Positions 22,976-32,568 of a DNA stretch of 64,000 nucleotides are shown piece after piece (position 1 is the first letter of the stretch; every line of letters begins with the position of its first letter). The notes below the pieces were generated by a model that had not been told where the DNA came from, ran no database searches, and worked only from the letters and a program-made list of their open reading frames with translations. This stretch comes from Actinostola sp. cb2023 (taxonomy: Eukaryota; Cnidaria; Anthozoa; Actiniaria; Actinostolidae). Location of the stretch: positions 186,001 to 250,000 of the forward strand of contig JAUJYZ010000434.1 in the NCBI GenBank assembly GCA_033675265.1, in the 5' to 3' direction. The position numbers were made by a program, and so were the translations under genes.

Positions 22976-25210
22976 CTTTAATATTAGCAGTAGCTTCAAT
23001 ATCAAGCTAAATGGATTTAAATAAGCAACAAAATATGTCATAAATTCACAAGTCTTCCGTGATCGTTTGAGAAGAGAAAGAAGTCGAAACACATCGCCAA
23101 AAAAGTGTCTTTGTCAGTCTGACCGGAAGTAAAACAGGTATCGATGTTTTTCATGAAAGTAGTACTAAATTCAAATAATTATAAAAGCTTCGATATATAA
23201 ATAGATAGTGTAGTTAATAGGTATATCCATTGAGTGAATTACTTGGCCACAAATCGTGTGAAGTCATCAGTTACCAAGTGTGAGCTCACTGACTTGGCGT
23301 GATGAGTCAGCCGACTCACTAACAAAAACTAAATGAACGAGAGTCAGAAAAAACATGTTTGAACCATCCCATTTTCTATATATAGTTAGTTTTCTATATC
23401 TCATACTCTAAACATGGTGATCCTTTTCCGTCTATTAATTATACAAAACTGGACGAAGCTTACTTGAGGCGAAAAACTGTGAGTAAATAACTGCTTCACT
23501 TGACGATAATACATATAAAATGGAATTTGAACGAAGGAAATGAAATCATCAATTCTTGTATCTCTTCTATGTATTTTCTCCTCAACGATTGAGTGGCTAT
23601 GACTGTGACATCCAAGGTATTACATTTACCGATGGCTTTTCCTATTTTTCTATTTTACAATTAAAATATAACTAGTTTGTGAGCAAGTGTTATATACATG
23701 ATATTGGGCCACGAGGACACAAATATGAATTTAGGAATAAGAGTAATTTTTCTGTTTTCAATGTTATTTTTGATCCGAAGTCTTGGTATATGATCTTACC
23801 TTTCATGACACCTCAAACCATTATTCTCTATCTGTTCTTCGAGGATTTCTCAAACAACGTCTCAAAAAACCTTGTCTTCTGCTGACCAACTGTTCTGTCA
23901 TATTTAAAGTGAAGCCTCGCACGGACCAATCACGTTGTTTTATTTAGGTTGAGCGTGGGCGAGTCACTAAGCGTGGGAGTCTAATCGATTAGGTTTTTTT
24001 TGCTTACTCGTCATAAATTCTAGTAGAACTAGTTTTAATTTCCATTCAGCCCACACGCTCTTGGCACGTGGATCCGACATTTCAAATTATATTTCTACAG
24101 CAAAATTTCTTCGTCGAAAAAAAAACAGTCGAGCAAAGTTATCGAAACTTTTCGCAGAATCCCGGCAAGATTCAGTCATTTTTCGTCGGTTTATGACGGA
24201 ACCAGTTATACAGGTGCTGGATCCGATACGAATTTCTACCCTTTATAACAGGTCTTCTCTTTTAACTTCGTCTCTTACAACTGACAGGTTTTAAATAGAA
24301 GTTATTGTATTGTATTGTATTGTATTGTATTGTAGCTATAGAGAAATGCACTGACGTCTTTTGGAGCTGAAGCGAACATGAAAGTTTTATTATTTCCGGC
24401 GGCTTTCTCAACAAATGTATCGACCACCGTCGAGAGCACACGTCGATCTTACTGAGCAGTCCGCGTGATGTCATCGTACAACTCAACGTTACAAGACTTG
24501 TTCAGTCGTGTCTGTTGTCCTGACTTGATGGCTAAATAAAAAATATTTGTAGTTCTTGAGAGTTTTCATTCATCAATGCGGTTAATGATGTGTTTGCTAG
24601 TGAGCGTGGTGTGGTTTCCCTGGTACGACATTAAGTCATATAAACAACCAAAACATCCATGGAAACATCGAGACAACCACTGGGTTATAATAACACGACG
24701 CTCTATAAGCGTTCACTCAGCGGGCTTCAGCAATGAGCCTTCGGTTTCCTCAGCGGCACGCATTTGCCTTGGTTGGCGATTTGTGGCCATATTTCTCAAA
24801 TATTGTAATTTTTTCTATATCATTATTTGTTGTGGGCCAAATTGGAAACCAGTTTTACTATACTTTACTGAATTTGACACCCACGTAAAATAAAGTATAT
24901 GTATGTATATAATAGAAAAAAGATAGCCTATTTTTCAATTCGGCGTGCCACAGGCAGCCAACCGAGTAATAATATATTTGGACTCATCATACAGTCTCGA
25001 TGCTCTTACAGTGACCTTATCAACCAAAGCTAAGTTAAAATAAACCGAATCTGTTCTGCTTCCTATACCAGCTGAAAGCGTCGCAAGCCATATAAAAGGG
25101 AACAAAGGTGAATAAAGGGAGGAATAGAGCGCTTAGAACTCTCAGTGACTGATGAAACTGCTGCTAGATGACATGCAGTACCACTGAGGCATTCAGATTG
25201 CTTTAATAGC
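22976..25210. other. intergenic, no gene recognised
   Basis: AT-rich sequence with several short open frames that show no family signal. It contains a short TGTAT run near 24305 and a retroposon tail (24831-24895). Confidence 0.4.
24831..24895 (+). repeat. short retroposon 3' end, + strand
   Basis: GTGGGCCAAATTGGAAACC through CCCACGTAAAATAAAG, the same family as 10389-10475. Confidence 0.5.
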
Positions 25211-25211
25211 T

Positions 25212-25346
25212 GAAGAAATAACCCCACGTTTAATACAACACACTTCAACCACTACAGAAACATCTGAGCCCCAGGTGGGAAACGAACCCACGACCGCACG
25301 TTTCCGGCCACCTGGGGCTCAGTTTTAACGTGGGGTTATTTCTTCT
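25212..25346. repeat. nested foldback element with a tRNA-like centre
   Basis: Outer arms GAAGAAATAACCCCACGTTT / complement and inner arms CTGAGCCCCAGGTGG / complement. The centre on the minus strand reads GTGGGTTCGTTTCCCAC, which looks like a tRNA T-arm, but no full cloverleaf is present. Confidence 0.7.
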
Positions 25347-25666
25347 TTATTCATTTATATGTATAAATAGTATTTTTATAGCTTTTCACTTCTTAGTGCA
25401 GAGCACATTAAATTTGTTTTATTTATATGTCTACGCGTTTCCACGTGGTATCGTAGTGCGGTGCCGTCATAAAGCCGGCTTACTAGCTCCACGCCTTCCA
25501 TTCCAGCCCGCAAAGCTAAGGAAAAAAACTTGTAAATTAAAATGTGATAATCTTTGAAGACCATAAAACGTTTGTTCGTACACCCGGCGAAAACTCATCA
25601 CTTTGCTTCATTTCTACCGATGATTGTTCGAGCCCGCGGGACGTTTTCGGGTCTCTAGAGTAACTC

Positions 25667-25790
25667 GCGCCAGGTCATGCTCGAGAATCCATCGGTGCTC
25701 TTCGGCGTGGGCTCGGAAATCGCCCCGCCAGAGATGTTTTCATCCGAGCCCACGCCGTCCGAGCACCGATGGATTCTCGAGCATGGCGCC
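25667..25790. repeat. hairpin, about 45-bp arms
   Basis: GCGCCAGGTCATGCTCGAGA with GATGGATTCTCGAGCATGGC and further pairing (CGGCGTGGGCTCGG/CCGAGCCCACGCCG) around a loop of about 25 bp. Confidence 0.8.
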
Positions 25791-26172
25791 AGGTAAGACC
25801 ATACAAGAGGTTTTCAGGTTTTCAGGTCATACGTGGTCTGTCCATGTGTATCAAAGCACTGCGTCAAGAGACATCAGTCTCTTTAACGGAGTTTTGTTTA
25901 AAACGTTCGGTTATCTGCTCTAAACAAAGTGATCTACCAGTCCGAGCCCTTTTAGATTTTAATATAGTACGTGTCTCGAGCTAAAATAGGAAAATGTATG
26001 TTTAATTTAAATACTATAAACCAAACACACACCATCTACCTGTAATACATGGCTCTGACGTCAGTAAACTTAGTGCTTTTTTACACGGCGTTAGTTTCAT
26101 TCAACACATTTGTTTGATTGATACAATGTACGTACACCGACGCAGTCTCTACAACTTTTTAACTTCAAGTCC

Positions 26173-26662
26173 TAGGCTTAGCCACAAATATCCCGATATT
26201 TTTTTAGATATTTAGAAGCTTCCGGGATATTTAGAAATATTCGAGATATTTAGAAAAAAATGTATTTTTTGAGAAATTTAGGATTTCATTTTGATTTTCA
26301 TAAAGATTTTAACATTTTCTGAGGCTGTTTTTCTTGAATTAGTGCCCACAACATTTTAGTCACCAGCGGTTTCCTTTCTGAATCAAGTAAACAAAATAAA
26401 TACTAACATAAATAATGCATCCCATAACCGGCTCTTAGTGTTGTTGTGTTTTCAAATTTCAATTCTCCAAATGCAATCAATATGGCTGTATTAGGTTGTA
26501 TAATTAGTGTATATAATAACTACCTATGGAACCAATTGTTATCGAGATATTTAGACATATTTTCGAGATATTTAGAAAAAAAAAGGTGATATATAGAAGA
26601 TTTTTTGAGAATTTCCGGAAAGATATTTAGACGATATTACGTGATATTTGTGACTAAGCCTA
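26173..26662. mobile_element. terminal inverted repeat element of about 490 bp
   Basis: Ends TAGGCTTAGCCACAAATATC and GATATTTGTGACTAAGCCTA, followed inwards on both sides by many GATATTTAGA motifs. No open frame of note, so a non-autonomous element is likely. Confidence 0.7.
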
Positions 26663-27126
26663 ACTAGTCCCTATCAGTTTATATGGCTACAAGGCCTTCT
26701 CGATGGCCGGGTCGATGTATCGAGCCAAGCGCGCCTTAACAAGCTTTTTTTAAACATCTTCCCACTCCGTGTGAAACAATACCAGTCAAGAATGACTTTT
26801 GGCAGTCAGTAGGTTACCGTGGGTTCCTAGCAGTGGGTAGATTCACAAACCACAAGTCAGCCGCAACTGACATCTCTCCATGACGATTCGGCGGGCCACG
26901 TTTCAAGCTGTTCGTGCCCAGTCCATTTTCATCCACGACTAACCGGTCTGCCTGCTGATTATAATAATATAGAGTGGTTTTTGTATGAGTGGGAAACCTA
27001 CATTACGGAACCATTACGGAGTTACGGTCACGGTACGGAATCGAGGACATTCTATTCACAGCGCGCAAAATCATTGCTCAACCAATCAGAATGCTTGAAC
27101 ACGGCACGGTCACCGCACGGTACGAA

Positions 27127-27540
27127 CCGTAACCACAGGCAGCCCAACCATTCCTTTTGAGGCTACTAAATAATTCAATAAAAATGTTATTTGCGTCTTT
27201 TTTTGATGGGTTTCCTGTGGTAGAGCGCGCGCGCGCAATACGTAAGGTTGGGTTCCCTGTGCATAAAACATGTATTATGTTGGGATCCCTGTGTACGCCC
27301 TGCGGGACGCGCCCGCAGCAATGTGTATATTTACACATGTACTGCGGGACGCGCGGGATGCGCACAGGGAGCCCAATATTATACGGTACTCAACACAGGG
27401 AACCCAACATATCTACGTATATATATTGCGCGCGCTTGCGCTCTACCACAGGAAACACATCAAAAAGAGACGCAAATATCATTTTATTGAATTATTTAGT
27501 AGCCTCGCAAAAGGAATGGTTGGGCTGCCTGTGCCGTAAC
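27127..27540. mobile_element. foldback transposon with 7-bp target duplication CCGTAAC
   Basis: CCGTAAC at 27127-27133 and 27534-27540 flank an element starting CACAGGCAGCCCAACCATT and ending in its complement. The arms include a GTTTCCTGTGGTAGAGCGC block and are long but imperfect. Related pieces are at about 28170-28275, 54118-54155 and 55315-55355. Confidence 0.75.
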
Positions 27541-27569
27541 TACTTCCCACTCACACAAAAACGACGTGA

Positions 27570-27783
27570 TTACCATTTACTCGGAAAAACCGAAAAAAAT
27601 TCCGGTTTGAAAAAAAAAAGTGTCATTCCGATCGGAATGGTACACGCGTCTACGGAAAAAAACGAAAAGAGCGGGAAAAGTGGGTGCAATCGCTAGACCG
27701 AGTTTTCCGAAACTTTCCGATCGGAATGACACATACCATTTGTTTTTCCAACCGGGATTTCCGGTTTTTCCGAGTAAATGGTA
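27570..27783. repeat. foldback element with TTACCATTTACTCGG ends
   Basis: Arms of about 60 bp share ACTCGGAAAAACCG and GTGTCATTCCGATCGGAA in complement, about 190 bp before the MED4 stop codon. Confidence 0.75.
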
Positions 27784-27970
27784 AGCACCCCAGGTCTAGA
27801 TATTCAGACCCATCCAGAACGACCTGGTTCGTCCCGTTAATCAAATCAACGCCGGGAGAAATGGAAAGCGCCCCATGACTGGCTCAGAGAACCAAGCGAA
27901 ATCAAAAATAGTAGGAGATTACTAATAAAGACGCTTTTGAATAAACCATTTATTTACAACTAAGAATACT

Positions 27971-30900
27971 TCAAGGACTTTCGCTCGATGAAGAAGAGGA
28001 TGACGACGACATGAATTCCACTTCCTCTACTGTGGTCACGTGATCTGGTCGCCCATTTGCTGCTCCAATGATATTATTGCTTGGGTCTTGTTGCTAGGAT
28101 ACAATGGATAAACATGTCTTGCTATATTTTCTGTTATACCAACATTTTATCACTGCAGGGACTGAAAAAGCACAGGCAGCCCAACTATGTCTTCTGAATT
28201 ATGCGCGCATCTTTTCGATGGGATTCCTGTGGTAGAGTGCACGCGATAATATTGAGTACCACAGGAAGCCCATATAAAAGATGCATGCATGCATAATCTT
28301 TCAGCTTATCTTTTAGAGCTGTGGAAAATGAGAGGGGAAGGAGACAAGAATGGGAGATGCAGAGCCTCACTCCCCTTGAGTCTCTCTTTCTTGCTGCTCA
28401 TATTTGAACTGGAACTCCGGCTCAACTGGGTTTCTCTAGAATAAGTAGGGTGGACTATTTTGCAGTCTGATTATCCCATAGCTGGACTGATATATACTCC
28501 AATATGATTGAGAAAGATTACACCATAAAGCAGGCTTTTTACACTAACCTCAGCCGTGTTTGGCATTCCATGAAAATGTGACTGCCAAGATAGTCCAACT
28601 GATGGCTGGCCATTCGTGACACCATCTGACATCATACAAAGCACAAAGATTAGTCAGACAGTGTCCCTCTACTGATTGGACAGTAAACTAGGACCCAACA
28701 TTTCTAGTCCATATTTGCTTAATGAGACAATGCTAGCAATCGTTGCTTTACTTCAAAAATTAAAAAGAAAAATGAGACTCAACGAATACTCCAGTTTCTA
28801 GTTGTTTAAGCACCACTATACTCCTTGACAAAAGACTCATTTGCTCAGGCTTAGCCTCAATCCAGAGAATAATTTCTATTGTCCAATGTCAACATATTTT
28901 TGCATTCTTGCTGGTATTTGTGAATAATTTACTGAATTGAGGCTAAATTCAAAGGTCTGTAAATTCCATCAAGTCTTACCATTGGACAATGGAACTGCTG
29001 AAGATGTTGTATTTTCTGCTCCAGTGGCCAAACCTTCACCCATACTTGTCCCTTCACCAAGCCTAGAACCCAGCAGTCCTGACCTCATCTCAATGTCTAA
29101 AGGGTAAGGTCGTCTTGGATCACCTATGGACCACACCCAGCAAATCAATAAGAGTTATTGATAAGTATCACACAGTCAATTATTAAATATACCAATATTG
29201 GCATCATTAGTGACAGTGTGATGTGTGACCACCTCAAATATACTTGCATACTTCTGAATGAGACCCAGTACACTATACAGCTAGTGACCCAATGGACTTT
29301 GCCGAATGGCTAGAGAAGTATGCAAATACATGTAGAGTAGTAATGTAGAGTAGTCACAAAGCTTTTTGAGTGTCGCACTGTAATCAAGAATAGAATTAGA
29401 ATAGAATGAAATAGAATGCCTTGTTTAATCATGGATCACCAAGGAGCATTAACAACATGAACAACAAGATTGCTATACGTCAACCTGATGCCTGTCTGTG
29501 GCACAAGACATTCAGTAAAACTACCTGGCATCCATGTTGTTGGTGCTTCAACTGCATTGCTGCTGCTTATCTTGTGAGCGTACTTGATAAGTTCTTCAGA
29601 AGACACAGACCCTATAAGTAGAACAAAACTCTAGTCAAATTACAAAAGTCGCTTACAATGGCATGGCTCCTTCAAATATAAAACATATTGTCATTGTACA
29701 TCAACATTAGTTAACCTTTATTTGCTTGTTCAATTGCTGTTAACTTCTGCTTGGCTTGAAACATTGCTTGTGACTAAACACAGAAGAAACAATATTGTAG
29801 ATAATGTTCACAATATTAATATAATTCCCTAGTTGGTGTGTTTTAAATATATTAAAATATATTGTCTTGTTTGATATTCATTCCAGCACCACCTTCAACA
29901 CCCTAGCAAGGCGAAAAAGATACCAAAAAGTACTGAGAACTGTACTACTTTTAGTTATTTTTTGCTGTTAAATACGTACTGCTCCCCTTGAATTGTGGGT
30001 TATGTACGGCCCTGGTGTGATTGAACACCCAGTGTCTTGTTATCTCTAAATGAACTACAGCTCTTACTCATGCAAATCTAAAGAGATTCCAGGATTCTTA
30101 CCAACTTTGGAATCCCAGGGTCACTGAATGGGGTTGTGGGGGAGGGGGTGAAGAAAATGTCAGAAGGATAAAGTTCTAGCTAAAGTTCTCTCCTTCCTTG
30201 TGCCCCCCTCCCCCAACTCCCTACATTTGTATTCTACAATGTTATGTATTATTAGACCAATGTTCTTACCAAGATTTGTTCAGCTTCTTGTAAGTTGTTT
30301 TCTAGTCTCAAAATTTCCTGATCTTTTTTGTATACATTGTCTTTGGCAGCTTGGATTAGTTTCTGACATTCCATTTGCTCTTTAGCTGTCAATGATTTTA
30401 ACATCTTTCAACAAGATTTATAGCAGACAGAATGACAGACAGAGAGATACAGAATGACAAACAGGTGGATAGACAGACAGACAGATGGACAGACAGAATG
30501 ACAGACAGACAGATACAGAATGACAAACAGGTGGATAGACAGACAGACAGACAGATGGACAGACAGAATGACAGACAGACAGATACAGAATGACAAACAG
30601 GTGGATAGACAGACAGACAGATGGACAGACAGAATGACAGACAGACAGATACAGAATGACAAACAAGTGGATAGACAGACAGATGGGCAGACATAATGAC
30701 AGACAGACAGATACAGAATGACAAACAGGTGGATAGACAGACAGATGGACAGACATAATGACAGACAGACAGATACAGAATGACAAACAAGTGGATAGAC
30801 AGACAGACAGACGGACAGACAGAATGACAGACAGACAGATACAGAATGACAAACAGGTGGATAGACAGACAGACAGATGGACAGACAGAATGACAGACAG

Positions 30901-32476
30901 ACAGATACAGAATGACAAACAGGTGGATAGACAGAGAGATGGACAGACAGACAGAACGACAGACAGACAGATACAGAATGACAAACAGGTGGATAGACAG
31001 ACAGATGGACAGACAGACAGAACGACAGACAGACAGATACAGAATGACAAACAGGTGGATAGACAGACAGATGGACAGACAGAATGACAGACAGACAGAT
31101 ACAGAATGACAAACAGGTGGATAGACAGACAGATGGACAGACAGACAGAACGACAGACAGACAGAACGACAGACAGACAGATACAGAATGACAAACACAA
31201 CAGGTGGATAGACAGACAGACAGATGGACAGACAGACAGATACAGGTGGATAGACAGACAGATGGACAGACAGACAGACAGATACAGAATGACAAACAGG
31301 TGGATAGACAGACAGATGGACAGACAGAACGACAGACAGACAGATACAGAATGACAAACAGGTGGATAGACAGACAGATGGACAGACACACAGAATGACA
31401 GTCAGACAGATACAGAATGACAAACAGGTGGATAGACAGACAGACAGACAGATGGACAGACAGACAGATACAGGCGGATCGACAGACAGATGGACAGACA
31501 GAATGACAGACAGACAGATACAGAATGACAAACAGGTGGATAGACAGACAGACAGATGAACAGACAGACAGATACATAATGACAAACAGGCGGATAGACA
31601 GACAGATGGACAGACGGACAGATACATAATGACAGACAGACAGACAAATAGAATGACGGACAGACAGACAGATACATAATGACAAACAGGTGGATAGACA
31701 GACAGATGGACAGACGGACAGATACATAATGACAGACAGACAGACAGACAGATAGAATGACAGACAGACAGACAGACAGATACAGAATGACAAACAGGTG
31801 GATAGACCAACAGACAGACAGACAAACTGAATGACAGACAGACAGACAGACAGATGCAGAATGGTAGACAGTTAGGTACACATGTATAGGAACTGACTGA
31901 CTGACTAAATGAATCCGGGAATGAATGGATGAGTCAAATTGACAGAAATAGAGGAACTAAAGAAAGTATGCAAGACAGACAAACAAGACAATAGAAATGG
32001 CGAAATCAATGTGTAACAAACCCACCAATTTTAATCGCTGCTTGAAGTTCTTTATCCTTCTCAGTTAGTTGATTTACAACCTAAAAAAAGTACAGTACAA
32101 ATAAACAAACGACGTTCACATGGTCTACAATGTAAATATGGAACTAAATCAATGAAGTGGTTCGTGTTGTTGGGCAATAAATTGTATTTAGCCAGAGTTT
32201 ACCTTAGCTGCATCGCTTGCAGAGGCATCGTTCTTCGCTCCACGATACAGAGAAGTCGCAGACAGGCTTTCAAAGAGCTGTCTACAAATAAATAACAACA
32301 TGACAGACAATATTTACCGCACATCGCTGTAGTTATATCTCAGTGCAACACGACCTGCATGTCAAATATGAAATTGTAAATCCAATACTCATTCCATACC
32401 GAGTTAGTTTCTCGTAGTCATCTAAGATCTCGTTCACAATATCTTTCGTTGTCCTTCCATTCGATTGAGCCGCCAT
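27971..32476 (-). CDS. MED4: Mediator complex subunit 4, nine exons
   Basis: Subunit of the Mediator middle module, the nuclear bridge between activators and RNA polymerase II. Exons in reading order: 32476-32400, 32281-32203, 32080-32026, 30404-30270, 29773-29716, 29611-29525, 29123-28980, 28625-28549, 28093-27971, about 277 residues against 270 in human. A coiled coil ([20 protein letters not shown]) leads to the family signatures [40 protein letters not shown] and GLSWQSHF, and to an acidic/Ser tail ([18 protein letters not shown]). Phases agree everywhere except between exons 3 and 4: exon 3 leaves one base, while exon 4 reads correctly only from phase 0 at 30404. The 1.45-kb GACA array sits just there, so a small exon may be missed or the assembly may be off. 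The start ATG lies in a YY1-like motif 83 bp from the TAF9 ATG. Confidence 0.92.
28822..28950. repeat. MITE family copy (see 42529-42716)
   Basis: CCTTGACAAAAGACTCATTT and GGCTTAGCCTCAAT at one end, ATTGAGGCTAA at the other, with the shared GCTGGTATTTGTGAATAATTT core. It lies in MED4 intron 7. Confidence 0.6.
29808..30020. repeat. composite repeat in MED4 intron 4: DLG-exon-7 segment joined to a dispersed repeat
   Basis: 29808-29902 matches DLG 8365-8459. From 29903 onward, the sequence (GATACCAAAAAGTACTGAGA, GGGTTATGTACGGCCCTG) matches 37772-37882. The two repeats meet at CACC|CTAGCA. Confidence 0.7.
30423..31870. repeat. GACA-type satellite filling MED4 intron 3
   Basis: About 1.45 kb of (GACA)n with higher-order units AATGACAAACAGGTGGATAG and ATGGACAGACAGAATGACAG. 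It ends about 18 bp from the acceptor side of MED4 exon 4. Open frames of up to 475 codons (Cys/Leu/Ser/Val-rich on the minus strand) are repeat translations. Confidence 0.95.
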
Positions 32477-32568
32477 TTTGGAAATACTAAACTCGCAATG
32501 CGCTATGGGTAATCCAGGCCTGCAGTATATCTGCGTCAGCGGTTATGTTAGTTTTCAAAATGGCGGCC
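32469..32568. promoter_or_regulatory. shared bidirectional MED4/TAF9 promoter core with mirror YY1-like sites
   Basis: The ATGs of MED4 (minus, 32476) and TAF9 (plus, 32560) are 83 bp apart. Each lies in CAAAATGGCGGC or its close relative (GCCGCCATTTTGG at 32469-32481 and CAAAATGGCGGCC at 32556-32568). This is the AANATGGCGGC consensus of YY1, often found at the start of TATA-less housekeeping genes. No TATA box is seen between them. Transcription starts are not visible from sequence alone. Confidence 0.7.

Noticed and set aside
25270..25320. Possible tRNA gene from the GTGGGTTCGTTTCCCAC motif
   Set aside because: No acceptor, D or anticodon arms; it is the loop of a foldback element.
30398..31881. 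Long Cys/Ser/Leu/Val-rich frames of up to 475 codons on the minus strand and Asp/Arg/Gln frames on the plus strand
   Set aside because: They translate a GACA satellite in all frames; no start, splice or family signal.
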